DNA from: Burkholderiaceae bacterium
GTDB lineage: Bacteria; Pseudomonadota; Gammaproteobacteria; Burkholderiales; Burkholderiaceae_D
Assembly: GCA_019751755.1 (NCBI GenBank)
Contig: JAIENA010000052.1
Location: 1 to 64,000 of the forward strand
Reading direction: 5' to 3'
Length of the DNA: 64,000 nucleotides
In this document: piece by piece, positions 30,794 through 38,950 of the stretch
How the letters are laid out: every line of letters begins with the position of its first letter
How positions within the stretch are numbered: position 1 is the stretch's first letter
The notes under the pieces: model-generated
Told to the model about the DNA's origin: nothing
Databases searched by the model: none
What the model saw: the letters and a program-made list of their open reading frames with translations, nothing else
Translations under genes and position numbers: made by a program

Positions 30794-31819
30794 TCAGCCT
30801 TTCGTGGTGGCGCCGCCCTGTGCGGCCAGGTCACGCGCAACTTCAATGATCAGGCTTTCCTGGCCCGCCACGGCGTTGCGCTTGCCGAGGCCGAAGAAGA
30901 TGTCGCGCGGGTCGACGTTGTAGTCTTGCGCGGCGCGCGCCACCGGCTTGGCGAAGCCGGAAAACACGCCGGCCAGGCCGCTGACGATGGACAGCGGGGA
31001 AATGGAGGGCGCCACCGGATTGAATTCCTTTTCCGCCACGTCGGCCGCGTCGAGGATCTTGTACAGGTCGATGCCGGTTTCAAAACCAAGGCGGTCGAAC
31101 ACCGCCACCAGCACTTCGAGCTGGGTATTGCCGGCGCCGGCGCCAAAGCCGCGGATGGTGCCGTCAATGATGGTGGCGCCGGCGTTGACCGCTTCCACCG
31201 AGTTGATGACCGCCATGCCCAGGTTGTTATGGCCGTGGAAGCCGACCGGGATCGACAAGCCGCCGACCAGGGTGCCGATGCGTTCCTTGACGTCGTCCGG
31301 GAAATACGCGCCGGCCGAATCCATGATGACGATGGCTTCCGCGCCGTACGATTCCATTTTCTTGGCTTCTTCCAGCAGCACCGCCGGCGTCGCCATGTGG
31401 CTCATCATCAGCACGCCCCAGGCTTCCTTGCCGGCCTGGCGCACGTAGTTGATGTGACGGTCGGTGATGTCGGCTTCGGTGCAGTGGGCGGCAATGCGGA
31501 ACACGTCCACGCCCAGGTCGATGGCGCGGCTCAAGTCTTTCTTGATGGTGCAAAAGCCGGGAATCACGTGGATGCCCAGGCGCGAATGCTTCAAGTTGGC
31601 GCGCGCGGTTTGCAGGATGTCTTCATCGGTCAGGCGACATTCGCCCACCAGCATCGATGACGCGCCCAGGCCGTTGCCATGGCCGACTTCGACGATCGGC
31701 ACGCGTGCCGCTTCGGCGGCCTGGCAATACGCGACAAAACTTTCCCGGCTGAGCTGGTGGCGCACGGCGTGGTTGCCGTCGCGCAGGGTCGGGTCGCTGA
31801 TCAGGATTTTCTTAGCCAT
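30794..31819 (-). CDS. 4-hydroxy-2-oxovalerate aldolase-like (DmpG/MhpE family)
   Basis: KILISDPTLRDGNHAVRHQLS, VGHGNGLGASS, VGFHGHNNLGMAVINSVEAVNAGATIIDGTIRGFGAGAGNTQLEVL. Confidence 0.93.
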   Translation of the reverse strand: MAKKILISDPTLRDGNHAVRHQLSRESFVAYCQAAEAARVPIVEVGHGNGLGASSMLVGECRLTDEDILQTARANLKHSRLGIHVIPGFCTIKKDLSRAIDLGVDVFRIAAHCTEADITDRHINYVRQAGKEAWGVLMMSHMATPAVLLEEAKKMESYGAEAIVIMDSAGAYFPDDVKERIGTLVGGLSIPVGFHGHNNLGMAVINSVEAVNAGATIIDGTIRGFGAGAGNTQLEVLVAVFDRLGFETGIDLYKILDAADVAEKEFNPVAPSISPLSIVSGLAGVFSGFAKPVARAAQDYNVDPRDIFFGLGKRNAVAGQESLIIEVARDLAAQGGATTKG

Positions 31820-32714
31820 GCTGGCGCTCCTTCGCGTCGTCCGCGGTGGCCAGGCGTTCGGCCATCGCGATAGCGGCGCAATTGATGATGTCGAGGTTGC
31901 CCGCGTATTGGGGCAGGTAATCGCCGTTGCCCAGCACCTTGATGGTGGTGACCACGCGGCCGCCTTCCAGGGTCGGTGGCACGATCAACTGGTAGCCGGG
32001 CACGTAGGTTTTCAGTTGCGCCACCATGGCGTCGACCGCGGCGCGGATGGCCGGCAAGTCCGGGTCCGGGATCTTGGCGTAAATGGTGGTCTGCATGTCG
32101 ATCGGCGGATTGGCCGGATTCAGGATCAGGATCGCCTTGGCGCGCGCGGCGCCGGAAAAGCGCTGCAGCGCGTCTTCCGTGGTTTCAATGTATTCGTCCA
32201 GGTTGGCGCGCGTGGCCGGGCCGGCGCTGCGCGACGCGATGCTCGACGCCACTTCCATGTATTCGACGTTCTTGTGCACGTTGCCGATCGCATGCGCGAT
32301 CGGGATCGACGACTGGCCGCCGCACGTCACCATGTTGATGTTGCGCGAACCGGTGTCCAGGCAAGCCTGGGCATTGATGGCGGGGATGCAGAATTCGCCC
32401 AGCTTGGCCGGGGTCATGTCGATCACGGTTTTGCCGAGCTTTTCCAGCGCGGCCCAGTGTTCGATGTGGGCCATGGCGGACGTGGCGTCGAACACCAGGT
32501 CGCAAATGTCCGGGTTTTCCACGATGGCTTCAATGCCCCGGTCGGAAATCGGCACGCCCAGCTGGCTGGCGCGCTTCATGCCGGCCGAGTTGAAATTGCG
32601 GCCCGCGAACAGGGTGCAGGTCAGGTGCGGCGAGCGCATGGCTTTGATCAGCAGGTCGGTGCCGATGTTGCCGGAACCGATGATGGCTATCTTGAGCGGG
32701 GCAGGGTTTTTCAT
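31812..32714 (-). CDS. Acetaldehyde dehydrogenase (acylating), DmpF/MhpF family
   Basis: LKIAIIGSGNIGTDLLIKAMRS, NMVTCGGQSSIPIAHAIG (catalytic Cys region). Confidence 0.93.
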   Translation of the reverse strand: MKNPAPLKIAIIGSGNIGTDLLIKAMRSPHLTCTLFAGRNFNSAGMKRASQLGVPISDRGIEAIVENPDICDLVFDATSAMAHIEHWAALEKLGKTVIDMTPAKLGEFCIPAINAQACLDTGSRNINMVTCGGQSSIPIAHAIGNVHKNVEYMEVASSIASRSAGPATRANLDEYIETTEDALQRFSGAARAKAILILNPANPPIDMQTTIYAKIPDPDLPAIRAAVDAMVAQLKTYVPGYQLIVPPTLEGGRVVTTIKVLGNGDYLPQYAGNLDIINCAAIAMAERLATADDAKERQHG

Positions 32715-33664
32715 CTTGCGCTATCCATGTCGTGGTCTGCAGTCTTGCCAAGGATTATCGCCGATTCGCTGGCGATGCCATCCTCGGAAGTGTAGGCCGG
32801 TTGGTAGCCCAATTCGGCGGCTTGCCGGTTGAGCGAGTAGTAATGCGGTTTGCTGCCGGTGGCATTGACTGTATTCGCGGCGTTGTCGTCGGCCACCGCA
32901 TAGCGCAGGCCGAAGCGGCGCTGCATCAGTGCCAGCAGGGATGGTTTGTCGATGGGGGCGGCGCTGTAGCAATCGAGTGCGCGGTTGCCCGGGTTGGCCA
33001 GCACGCATTGCACCAGTTGGTGAAAGTCGGTGCGGTGCAGGTAGTCGCGCACCATGAAGCCGGGGCTGGTGTGCAGCACGCTGCCGTCGCGCACGGCGCG
33101 CAGCAGGTCGGTGATGAAAAAGCGCGCCGCCAGGTCTTGCGTATGGCTGAAATAGTTAAAGATGCGCAGGTCGGTGATGGCGTCGTCTGGCCGCGCGCGG
33201 TGGCGGCATTCGGCATGCAGCTTGGCCACCGCATAGTAATCCTGCGGCTGCAAGGCATTGATGGCCACCGTGGCGCGGGTGTCCGGCCCGGCCGGGGCGG
33301 CGAAATCGCTGCCGTACGCCGCGCCGCTGGACAGGAACACATAGCGCCGCGACGGATGGCGGCGCAGTCCGGCCAGCGCCAGGTCGTCGAACTGCTGCGT
33401 GATGGAAAAAATATCGCCGCCCATGCTGGCGGCGCGCTGCGGGTCGCCGACGCCGACGAAATTGAGCACGGCGTCGTGCGGCACGCGGTCATATGCGTCG
33501 TAGGTGGCGACCGGCAAATCCAGGCCTTGCCGGTCCAGCCACGCCTGCATGGCGGCCGTGTCGCGCACGTACAGCAGCAGGTCATGCTGGCCTGCCGCCG
33601 CCAGCGAGCGCACCAGATCCTTGGCGATCTGGCTGCTTGCGCCGAGTATGGCCAACCTGCTCAT
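32711..33664 (-). CDS. NAD(P)-dependent SDR epimerase/reductase (position-equivalent to a YerF-type reductase)
   Basis: SRLAILGASSQIAKDLVRSLAAAG; FLSSGAAYGSDF; YYAVAKLHAE. Confidence 0.8.
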   Translation of the reverse strand: MSRLAILGASSQIAKDLVRSLAAAGQHDLLLYVRDTAAMQAWLDRQGLDLPVATYDAYDRVPHDAVLNFVGVGDPQRAASMGGDIFSITQQFDDLALAGLRRHPSRRYVFLSSGAAYGSDFAAPAGPDTRATVAINALQPQDYYAVAKLHAECRHRARPDDAITDLRIFNYFSHTQDLAARFFITDLLRAVRDGSVLHTSPGFMVRDYLHRTDFHQLVQCVLANPGNRALDCYSAAPIDKPSLLALMQRRFGLRYAVADDNAANTVNATGSKPHYYSLNRQAAELGYQPAYTSEDGIASESAIILGKTADHDMDSAR

Positions 33665-33665
33665 A

Positions 33666-35495
33666 TCAGAGCGCGCGCGACTTCTCGTGCATACCGGCCA
33701 GCATGGCCTGATCGAGCACCTCGCGCGGCAGCAGCGGCGACAAGTCTTCCAGCGGTGGCGAGACCAGGCTGCCATCCGGGCGCGCCACCACCGACAGCTT
33801 CGGCGAGAACAACTGTTCCGGATGCATGAACACTTCGCAAATCACCGGACCGGTGGCGGCCTGCACCTGTTCCAGCGTGCTGTCGACTTCATCCCACTGG
33901 CGGATCTGGAACGACGGGATGTCGAAGGCCGTCGCCAGTTTCGAGAAATCAGGGCAGGACACGCCGGACGCCGCATCGGTGCCGACATAGGTGCTCTTGA
34001 ACAGCGAATTCTGCGTGTGCTTGATCATCAGGTAGCCGTCATTGTTGAAGATGAACAGCTTGATCGGCAGCTTGTGGTGCACCATGGTTTGCAGTTCCTG
34101 CAAATTCATCATCATGCCGCCGTCGCAATTGAGGCACATGACTTCGCCACGGTCGTTGGCGAACGACACGCCCAGCGCGGCCGGCAAGCCATAACCCATC
34201 TCGCCCAGCCCGGTGGACGTCATCAGGCGCTGGCCTTCCTTGAGGCGCAGCACCTGGTGGCCGCACAGCAGCGCGGTGCCCATGTCGGTCACCACCACCT
34301 GGTCCGGCTTGAAGTGCTGGTTCAGGCGTTCCATGAAGCGGTACGAGTTCATGAAGCCGCCCTTGTCGGCGTGTTCTTCGCCGACCCACGGGAATTGGGC
34401 TTCATAGGCGCGGCAGCGTTCCAGCCAGGCCGGTACTGGCTTGGCGCCACGGGCCGCCACGCGCGCGTGCAGCGCCGCGATGAATTCCCTGGCGTCGGCG
34501 ACGATGTTTTCGGTGGTGCGCACCGCGTGCTTGGACACTTCGCTCGGGTCGATATCGACCACGTCGATGCGGGCGCCGCGCGCCAGTTCCGTCAAGTCAT
34601 AGCCGACTTGCGGGATCGCCAGGCGGGTGCCGATGGCCAGCACGTAATCGCTGTTTTGCAGCACGAAGTTGGCGGCGCGCTGGCCATAGACGCCGGCGCG
34701 GCCAAACACCAGCGGGTGGTCCGAATCAATCATGTCGATGCCGGCCCATGACACCAGCGCCGGCACGCCCAGCAAGTCCAGCAGCGGCGCAATGGCGCGC
34801 TCGCCGCCAGCCAGGCGGATGCCGTTACCGAGCCACAGCACCGGCCGTTCGGCCGCCAGCAGCGCATCAATCGCGCTGTCGATCTGGGTGGAGGCGGTGT
34901 CCGACAGCGCACGGTCGTTGGTGGGCGCGGTGAAGTGCGCCATGGCGTCGCGTTCGATGCGGCTGGCCTGGATATCCATCGGGATTTCCACCCAGACCGG
35001 GCCGGGACGGCCGTCCAGCGCCACATGCACGGCTTGTTCCAGCGCATGCAGGGTCTGCTCCGGCTTGGTCACGCGTTCCTGGAATTTGGTCACGCGGCTC
35101 ACCATCTGGCACGTATCGTAGCCTTGCACGCCCCACATGCGCAGCGGGTTGTCCGGGAACGTGAAGCGCGAGTTTTCGTTGCCGGCAATGATCAGGCACG
35201 GAATCGAGTCGGCCCAGGCCGACACCACGCCGGTGACGCCGTTGGTGGCGCCGGCGCCGGTGGTCAGCAACGCTGCCGCCAGGCGGCCATGCGTGCGGTA
35301 ATAGGTTTGCACCGCCATGGCGGCGCTTTGTTCGTGGTGCACACACACGATTTCACTGTAGCCGTGGCGGGTGATGGCTTCGAACAAATGCACATTGCCG
35401 GCGCCAATGATGCCGAAAACGTGGCGGATGCCCATGTGTTCGAGCTGTTCGGCCACTTGCTGGGCGACCTTGATTTTTTCTTGTACGTTCATCAT
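33666..35495 (-). CDS. Thiamine diphosphate-dependent acetolactate synthase-like enzyme (candidate YerE-type two-carbon transferase)
   Basis: AHSHFGIIGAGN-type N-terminus (HVFGIIGAGNVHLFEAI), TTGAGATNGVTGVVSAWADSIPCLIIAG, GDGD-like LNCDGGMMMNLQELQTMVHHKLPIKLFIFNNDGY. Confidence 0.9.
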   Translation of the reverse strand: MMNVQEKIKVAQQVAEQLEHMGIRHVFGIIGAGNVHLFEAITRHGYSEIVCVHHEQSAAMAVQTYYRTHGRLAAALLTTGAGATNGVTGVVSAWADSIPCLIIAGNENSRFTFPDNPLRMWGVQGYDTCQMVSRVTKFQERVTKPEQTLHALEQAVHVALDGRPGPVWVEIPMDIQASRIERDAMAHFTAPTNDRALSDTASTQIDSAIDALLAAERPVLWLGNGIRLAGGERAIAPLLDLLGVPALVSWAGIDMIDSDHPLVFGRAGVYGQRAANFVLQNSDYVLAIGTRLAIPQVGYDLTELARGARIDVVDIDPSEVSKHAVRTTENIVADAREFIAALHARVAARGAKPVPAWLERCRAYEAQFPWVGEEHADKGGFMNSYRFMERLNQHFKPDQVVVTDMGTALLCGHQVLRLKEGQRLMTSTGLGEMGYGLPAALGVSFANDRGEVMCLNCDGGMMMNLQELQTMVHHKLPIKLFIFNNDGYLMIKHTQNSLFKSTYVGTDAASGVSCPDFSKLATAFDIPSFQIRQWDEVDSTLEQVQAATGPVICEVFMHPEQLFSPKLSVVARPDGSLVSPPLEDLSPLLPREVLDQAMLAGMHEKSRAL

Positions 35496-36823
35496 CAGAA
35501 TCCCACGCCGAAGAACTCTTCTATCTTGGTTGCGGCGTATTCCAGCATTTCTTGAGTCAGGCCGGGATACACACCGATCCAGAAGGTGTCGTTCATGACG
35601 CGGTCGGTATTGGTCAACTCGCCGGAGACGCGGTAATTGCGGCCCACCATGTAAGGCTGGCGCGTCAGGTTGCCGGCGAACAGCAGGCGGGTGCCGATCT
35701 TGTGCTGGTCCAGGTATTGCAGCAAATCCACGCGCGACACATTCGATTCCGGCTTGATGGTCATCGGGAAACCGAACCAGGACGGGTCCGAATGTTCGGT
35801 CGCTTCCGGCAAGATCAGGAAGTCCGAGCAGGTTTGCAAACGCTGTTTCAGGAACGCGAAATTGTCCTTGCGGGCCTGAATGAAGCCGGGCGCACGCTCA
35901 AGCTGGGCCAGGCCGCAGGCCGCCTGCATGTCGGTGATCTTGAGGTTATAGCCCAGGTGCGAATAGGTGTACTTGTGGTCATAGCCTTCCGGCAAGGTGC
36001 CCAGTTTCCAGCAAAAACGCTTGCCGCAGGTATTGTCTTTGCCGGGCGGGCAATAGCAGTCGCGGCCCCAGTCGCGGAACGATTCCGCGATCATTTTCAA
36101 TTCCGGGTTGTTGGTGAACACGGCGCCGCCTTCACCCATGGTGATATGGTGCGCCGGATAGAACGACATGGTACCGATGTCGCCAAAGGTGCCGACCATC
36201 TGGCCACGGTAGGTGGCGCCGAGCGCATCGCAGCAATCCTCGATCAGCCACAAGTTGTATTTCTTGCAGATCGCCGTGATGACGTCCAGGTTGTACGGGT
36301 TGCCCAGCGTGTGGGCCAGCATGATGGCCTTGGTTTTCGGGCTGATGGCCGCTTCCAGCTGCGTCACGTCGATGTTGTAGGTTCCCAGTTCCACGTCGAC
36401 AAACACCGGCACCGCGCCGAATTGCAGGATCGGATTGACCGTGGTGGGGAAGCCCGCCGCCACGCCGATCACTTCATCGCCCGGCAGGATGGCGCGCTCG
36501 CCCAGTTTGGGCGAGGTCAGGGCGGAAAACGCCACCAGGTTGGCCGACGAGCCGGAGTTCACGGTGATCAGGAATGGCACACCGATCAGCTTGGCCAATT
36601 TGGCTTCGAACTCGTCATTGAAACGGCCGGTGGTCAGCCACGCGTCCAGCGAGGCGTCGACCATCAAGCCCATTTCCGGGGCACCGACCACCTTGCCGGC
36701 CGGTGGAATCATGGTTTCACCCGGTACGAAGGCTTTCGGCTGGCTGGCCAGTGCGCCGTATTGGGCGACCAGTTGGAGGATTTGTTCGCGCAGTTGTTCT
36801 TTGCTCAGTTGATCGATGCTCAT
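35495..36823 (-). CDS. rfbH: CDP-4-keto-6-deoxy-D-glucose 3-dehydrase (E1, RfbH/DdhC family)
   Basis: DegT fold with [17 protein letters not shown] (His in place of the PLP Lys) and Cys-rich [52 protein letters not shown]. Confidence 0.94.
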   Translation of the reverse strand: MSIDQLSKEQLREQILQLVAQYGALASQPKAFVPGETMIPPAGKVVGAPEMGLMVDASLDAWLTTGRFNDEFEAKLAKLIGVPFLITVNSGSSANLVAFSALTSPKLGERAILPGDEVIGVAAGFPTTVNPILQFGAVPVFVDVELGTYNIDVTQLEAAISPKTKAIMLAHTLGNPYNLDVITAICKKYNLWLIEDCCDALGATYRGQMVGTFGDIGTMSFYPAHHITMGEGGAVFTNNPELKMIAESFRDWGRDCYCPPGKDNTCGKRFCWKLGTLPEGYDHKYTYSHLGYNLKITDMQAACGLAQLERAPGFIQARKDNFAFLKQRLQTCSDFLILPEATEHSDPSWFGFPMTIKPESNVSRVDLLQYLDQHKIGTRLLFAGNLTRQPYMVGRNYRVSGELTNTDRVMNDTFWIGVYPGLTQEMLEYAATKIEEFFGVGF

Positions 36824-36835
36824 GGTGTTGCTGCC

Positions 36836-37912
36836 TTACTCGTGTCCAGTATTTTGATAGGTGGCGATCTGCGCCAGGGTCAGCGCGCGCATGTCGGCGC
36901 CGGCGGCGTGTGCCTTGTGCCAGGCGACAATGTGGTCGATGGTTTGCGCCAGGGGCCAGCGTGGTTGCCAGCCGAGGCGGCTTTTCGCCTTGGAGCAATC
37001 CAGTTTCAAGTAGGTTGCCTCATGCGGCTGCGGGGCGCCGTCCAGTTGCCATGCCGCACCGTCACCCCAGCTGTCGCACAGGCGGCCGATGATCCATTCG
37101 ACCGGACGCGCATCGGCGTCGTGCGGGCCGAAATTGAATCCTTCGGCATAGTCGGGGCCGTGCTGAACCAGTCGCTCGGCCAGGGTCAGGTAGCCCGACA
37201 GCGGTTCCAGCACGTGTTGCCATGGGCGGATCGCGTGCGGGCTGCGGATTTGCACCGGCTTGCCGGCGGCAATCGCGCGGATCATGTCGGGAATCAGGCG
37301 GTCTTCGGCCCAGTCGCCGCCGCCGATCACGTTGCCGGCACGGCCGGAACCCAGTGCGATGCCGTGTTCGGCATAGTGGGCGGGATTGAAGTACGAATTG
37401 CGGTAGGCGCTGGTGATCAGCTCGGCGCAACCCTTGCTGTTGCTGTACGGGTCATAGCCGCCCATGGCTTCGTTTTCACGGTAACCCCATGGCCATTCCT
37501 TGTTTTCATAGCACTTGTCGCTGGTGACATTGACCACGGCGCGGATGCCGGGGGTGGCGCGCACCGCTTCGAACAGGTGCACCAGGCCCATCACGTTGGT
37601 GGAATAAGTTTCCACCGGATGCGCATACGAGTGGCGCACCAGCGCCTGGGCCGCCATGTGGATCACGATGTCCGGCTGGGCCGTCTGCACGGCCGCGCGC
37701 AGCGCGTCCGCGTCGCGGATGTCGCCCAGCGTGGACACCATGCCTTGGCCGACCGACGCCGCATCAAACAGGCTGGGCTGGCTGGGTGACGCCAGTGCAT
37801 AGCCATGGACGTGCGCGCCCAGTTGTTGTAGCCACAAGCTCAGCCAACTGCCTTTGAAGCCGGTATGGCCGGTGAGAAAAACGCGTTTGCCGTGCCAGAA
37901 CGATGGATTCAT
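36836..37912 (-). CDS. rfbG: CDP-glucose 4,6-dehydratase
   Basis: [39 protein letters not shown]...[22 protein letters not shown]; next to rfbF and rfbH. Confidence 0.95.
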   Translation of the reverse strand: MNPSFWHGKRVFLTGHTGFKGSWLSLWLQQLGAHVHGYALASPSQPSLFDAASVGQGMVSTLGDIRDADALRAAVQTAQPDIVIHMAAQALVRHSYAHPVETYSTNVMGLVHLFEAVRATPGIRAVVNVTSDKCYENKEWPWGYRENEAMGGYDPYSNSKGCAELITSAYRNSYFNPAHYAEHGIALGSGRAGNVIGGGDWAEDRLIPDMIRAIAAGKPVQIRSPHAIRPWQHVLEPLSGYLTLAERLVQHGPDYAEGFNFGPHDADARPVEWIIGRLCDSWGDGAAWQLDGAPQPHEATYLKLDCSKAKSRLGWQPRWPLAQTIDHIVAWHKAHAAGADMRALTLAQIATYQNTGHE

Positions 37913-38682
37913 GCGTGGCGCACCCACGGGGCCTTGCCGCTTTGCCACAGATCTTCCAGCGCCACCTTGTCGCGCAGGGTATCCATCGGTTGCCAGAAGC
38001 CGCGGTGCTGGAAGGCGTTCAACTGGCCTTCGGCGGCCAGCTGCTCCAGCGGCTCTTTTTCCCAGATGCAGTTATCGTCCGTCAGGTAATCCAGCACTTT
38101 CGGCGACAGCACGAAGTAGCCGCCGTTGATCCAGTTGCCGTCGCCCTGCGGTTTTTCCTTGAAGGCGGTGACACTGGTGCCGTCCATGTCGAGCGCGCCA
38201 AAGCGGCCCGGTGGCTGCACCGCTGTCATGGTGGCCAGCTTGCCATGTTCCTTGTGGAATTTGACCGACGCGGCAATGTCGATATCGGCCACGCCGTCGC
38301 CATAGGTGAAGCAAAACGCTTCGTCTTTTTCAATATAGGCACGCACCCGGTTCAGGCGGCCGCCGGTCATGGTGTTTTCGCCGGTATCGACCAGCGTGAC
38401 TTTCCACGGTTCCGCGTGACGTTCGTGCACCTGCATGGTGTTGTACTGCAGGTCAAAGGTCACGTCGGACGTGTGCAGGAAGTAGTTGGCGAAAAATTCC
38501 TTGATGACGTAACCCTTGTAGCCGCAGCAGATCACGAAATCGTTGATGCCATGGGCCGAGTAGGATTTCAGGATATGCCACAAGATGGGTTTGCCGCCGA
38601 TTTCCACCATCGGCTTGGGCTTGACGGTGGTTTCTTCGCTCAGCCGTGTCCCCAGTCCGCCGGCAAGAATGACTGCTTTCAT
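37909..38682 (-). CDS. rfbF: Glucose-1-phosphate cytidylyltransferase
   Basis: [68 protein letters not shown]. Confidence 0.96.
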   Translation of the reverse strand: MKAVILAGGLGTRLSEETTVKPKPMVEIGGKPILWHILKSYSAHGINDFVICCGYKGYVIKEFFANYFLHTSDVTFDLQYNTMQVHERHAEPWKVTLVDTGENTMTGGRLNRVRAYIEKDEAFCFTYGDGVADIDIAASVKFHKEHGKLATMTAVQPPGRFGALDMDGTSVTAFKEKPQGDGNWINGGYFVLSPKVLDYLTDDNCIWEKEPLEQLAAEGQLNAFQHRGFWQPMDTLRDKVALEDLWQSGKAPWVRHA

Positions 38683-38893
38683 GATGCTCCCTTTGGTTTT
38701 TTAGTTTGGCAGCGGAATGCGCAAGTGGGCGGCGATTCTCCTGCCAGCCTATTATCGGCCAGCGAGGGCTATTCTAAACCAGAAACAAAGGGGTTGTGGG
38801 GGGCTTTCTTGCGCCTTTTCCCTCTGGCGGCGCACATTGTGACGGTGCGGATACGCTCGCACCACATTTCGTTTGCCAACGCGCCATCCAATC

Positions 38894-38930
38894 AAAAGGC
38901 GCCGTTCCCTCGCGGGAAACGGCGCCTTTG
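38894..38930 (-). terminator. Rho-independent terminator of the giant repeat-protein gene
   Basis: Read on the minus strand: aaaggcgccgtttcccgcgagggaacggcgccttttgatt; stem-loop plus T run about 20 bp after the stop at 38951. Confidence 0.8.
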
Positions 38931-38950
38931 GGGCGGGCCGGCAGGGCGGC

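Noticed and set aside
5151-38682. Complete O-antigen/capsule export locus
   Set aside because: No multi-TM flippase, polymerase or polysaccharide ABC exporter found; the only exporter is the HlyB/HlyD pair. Genes outside the window could still supply them.
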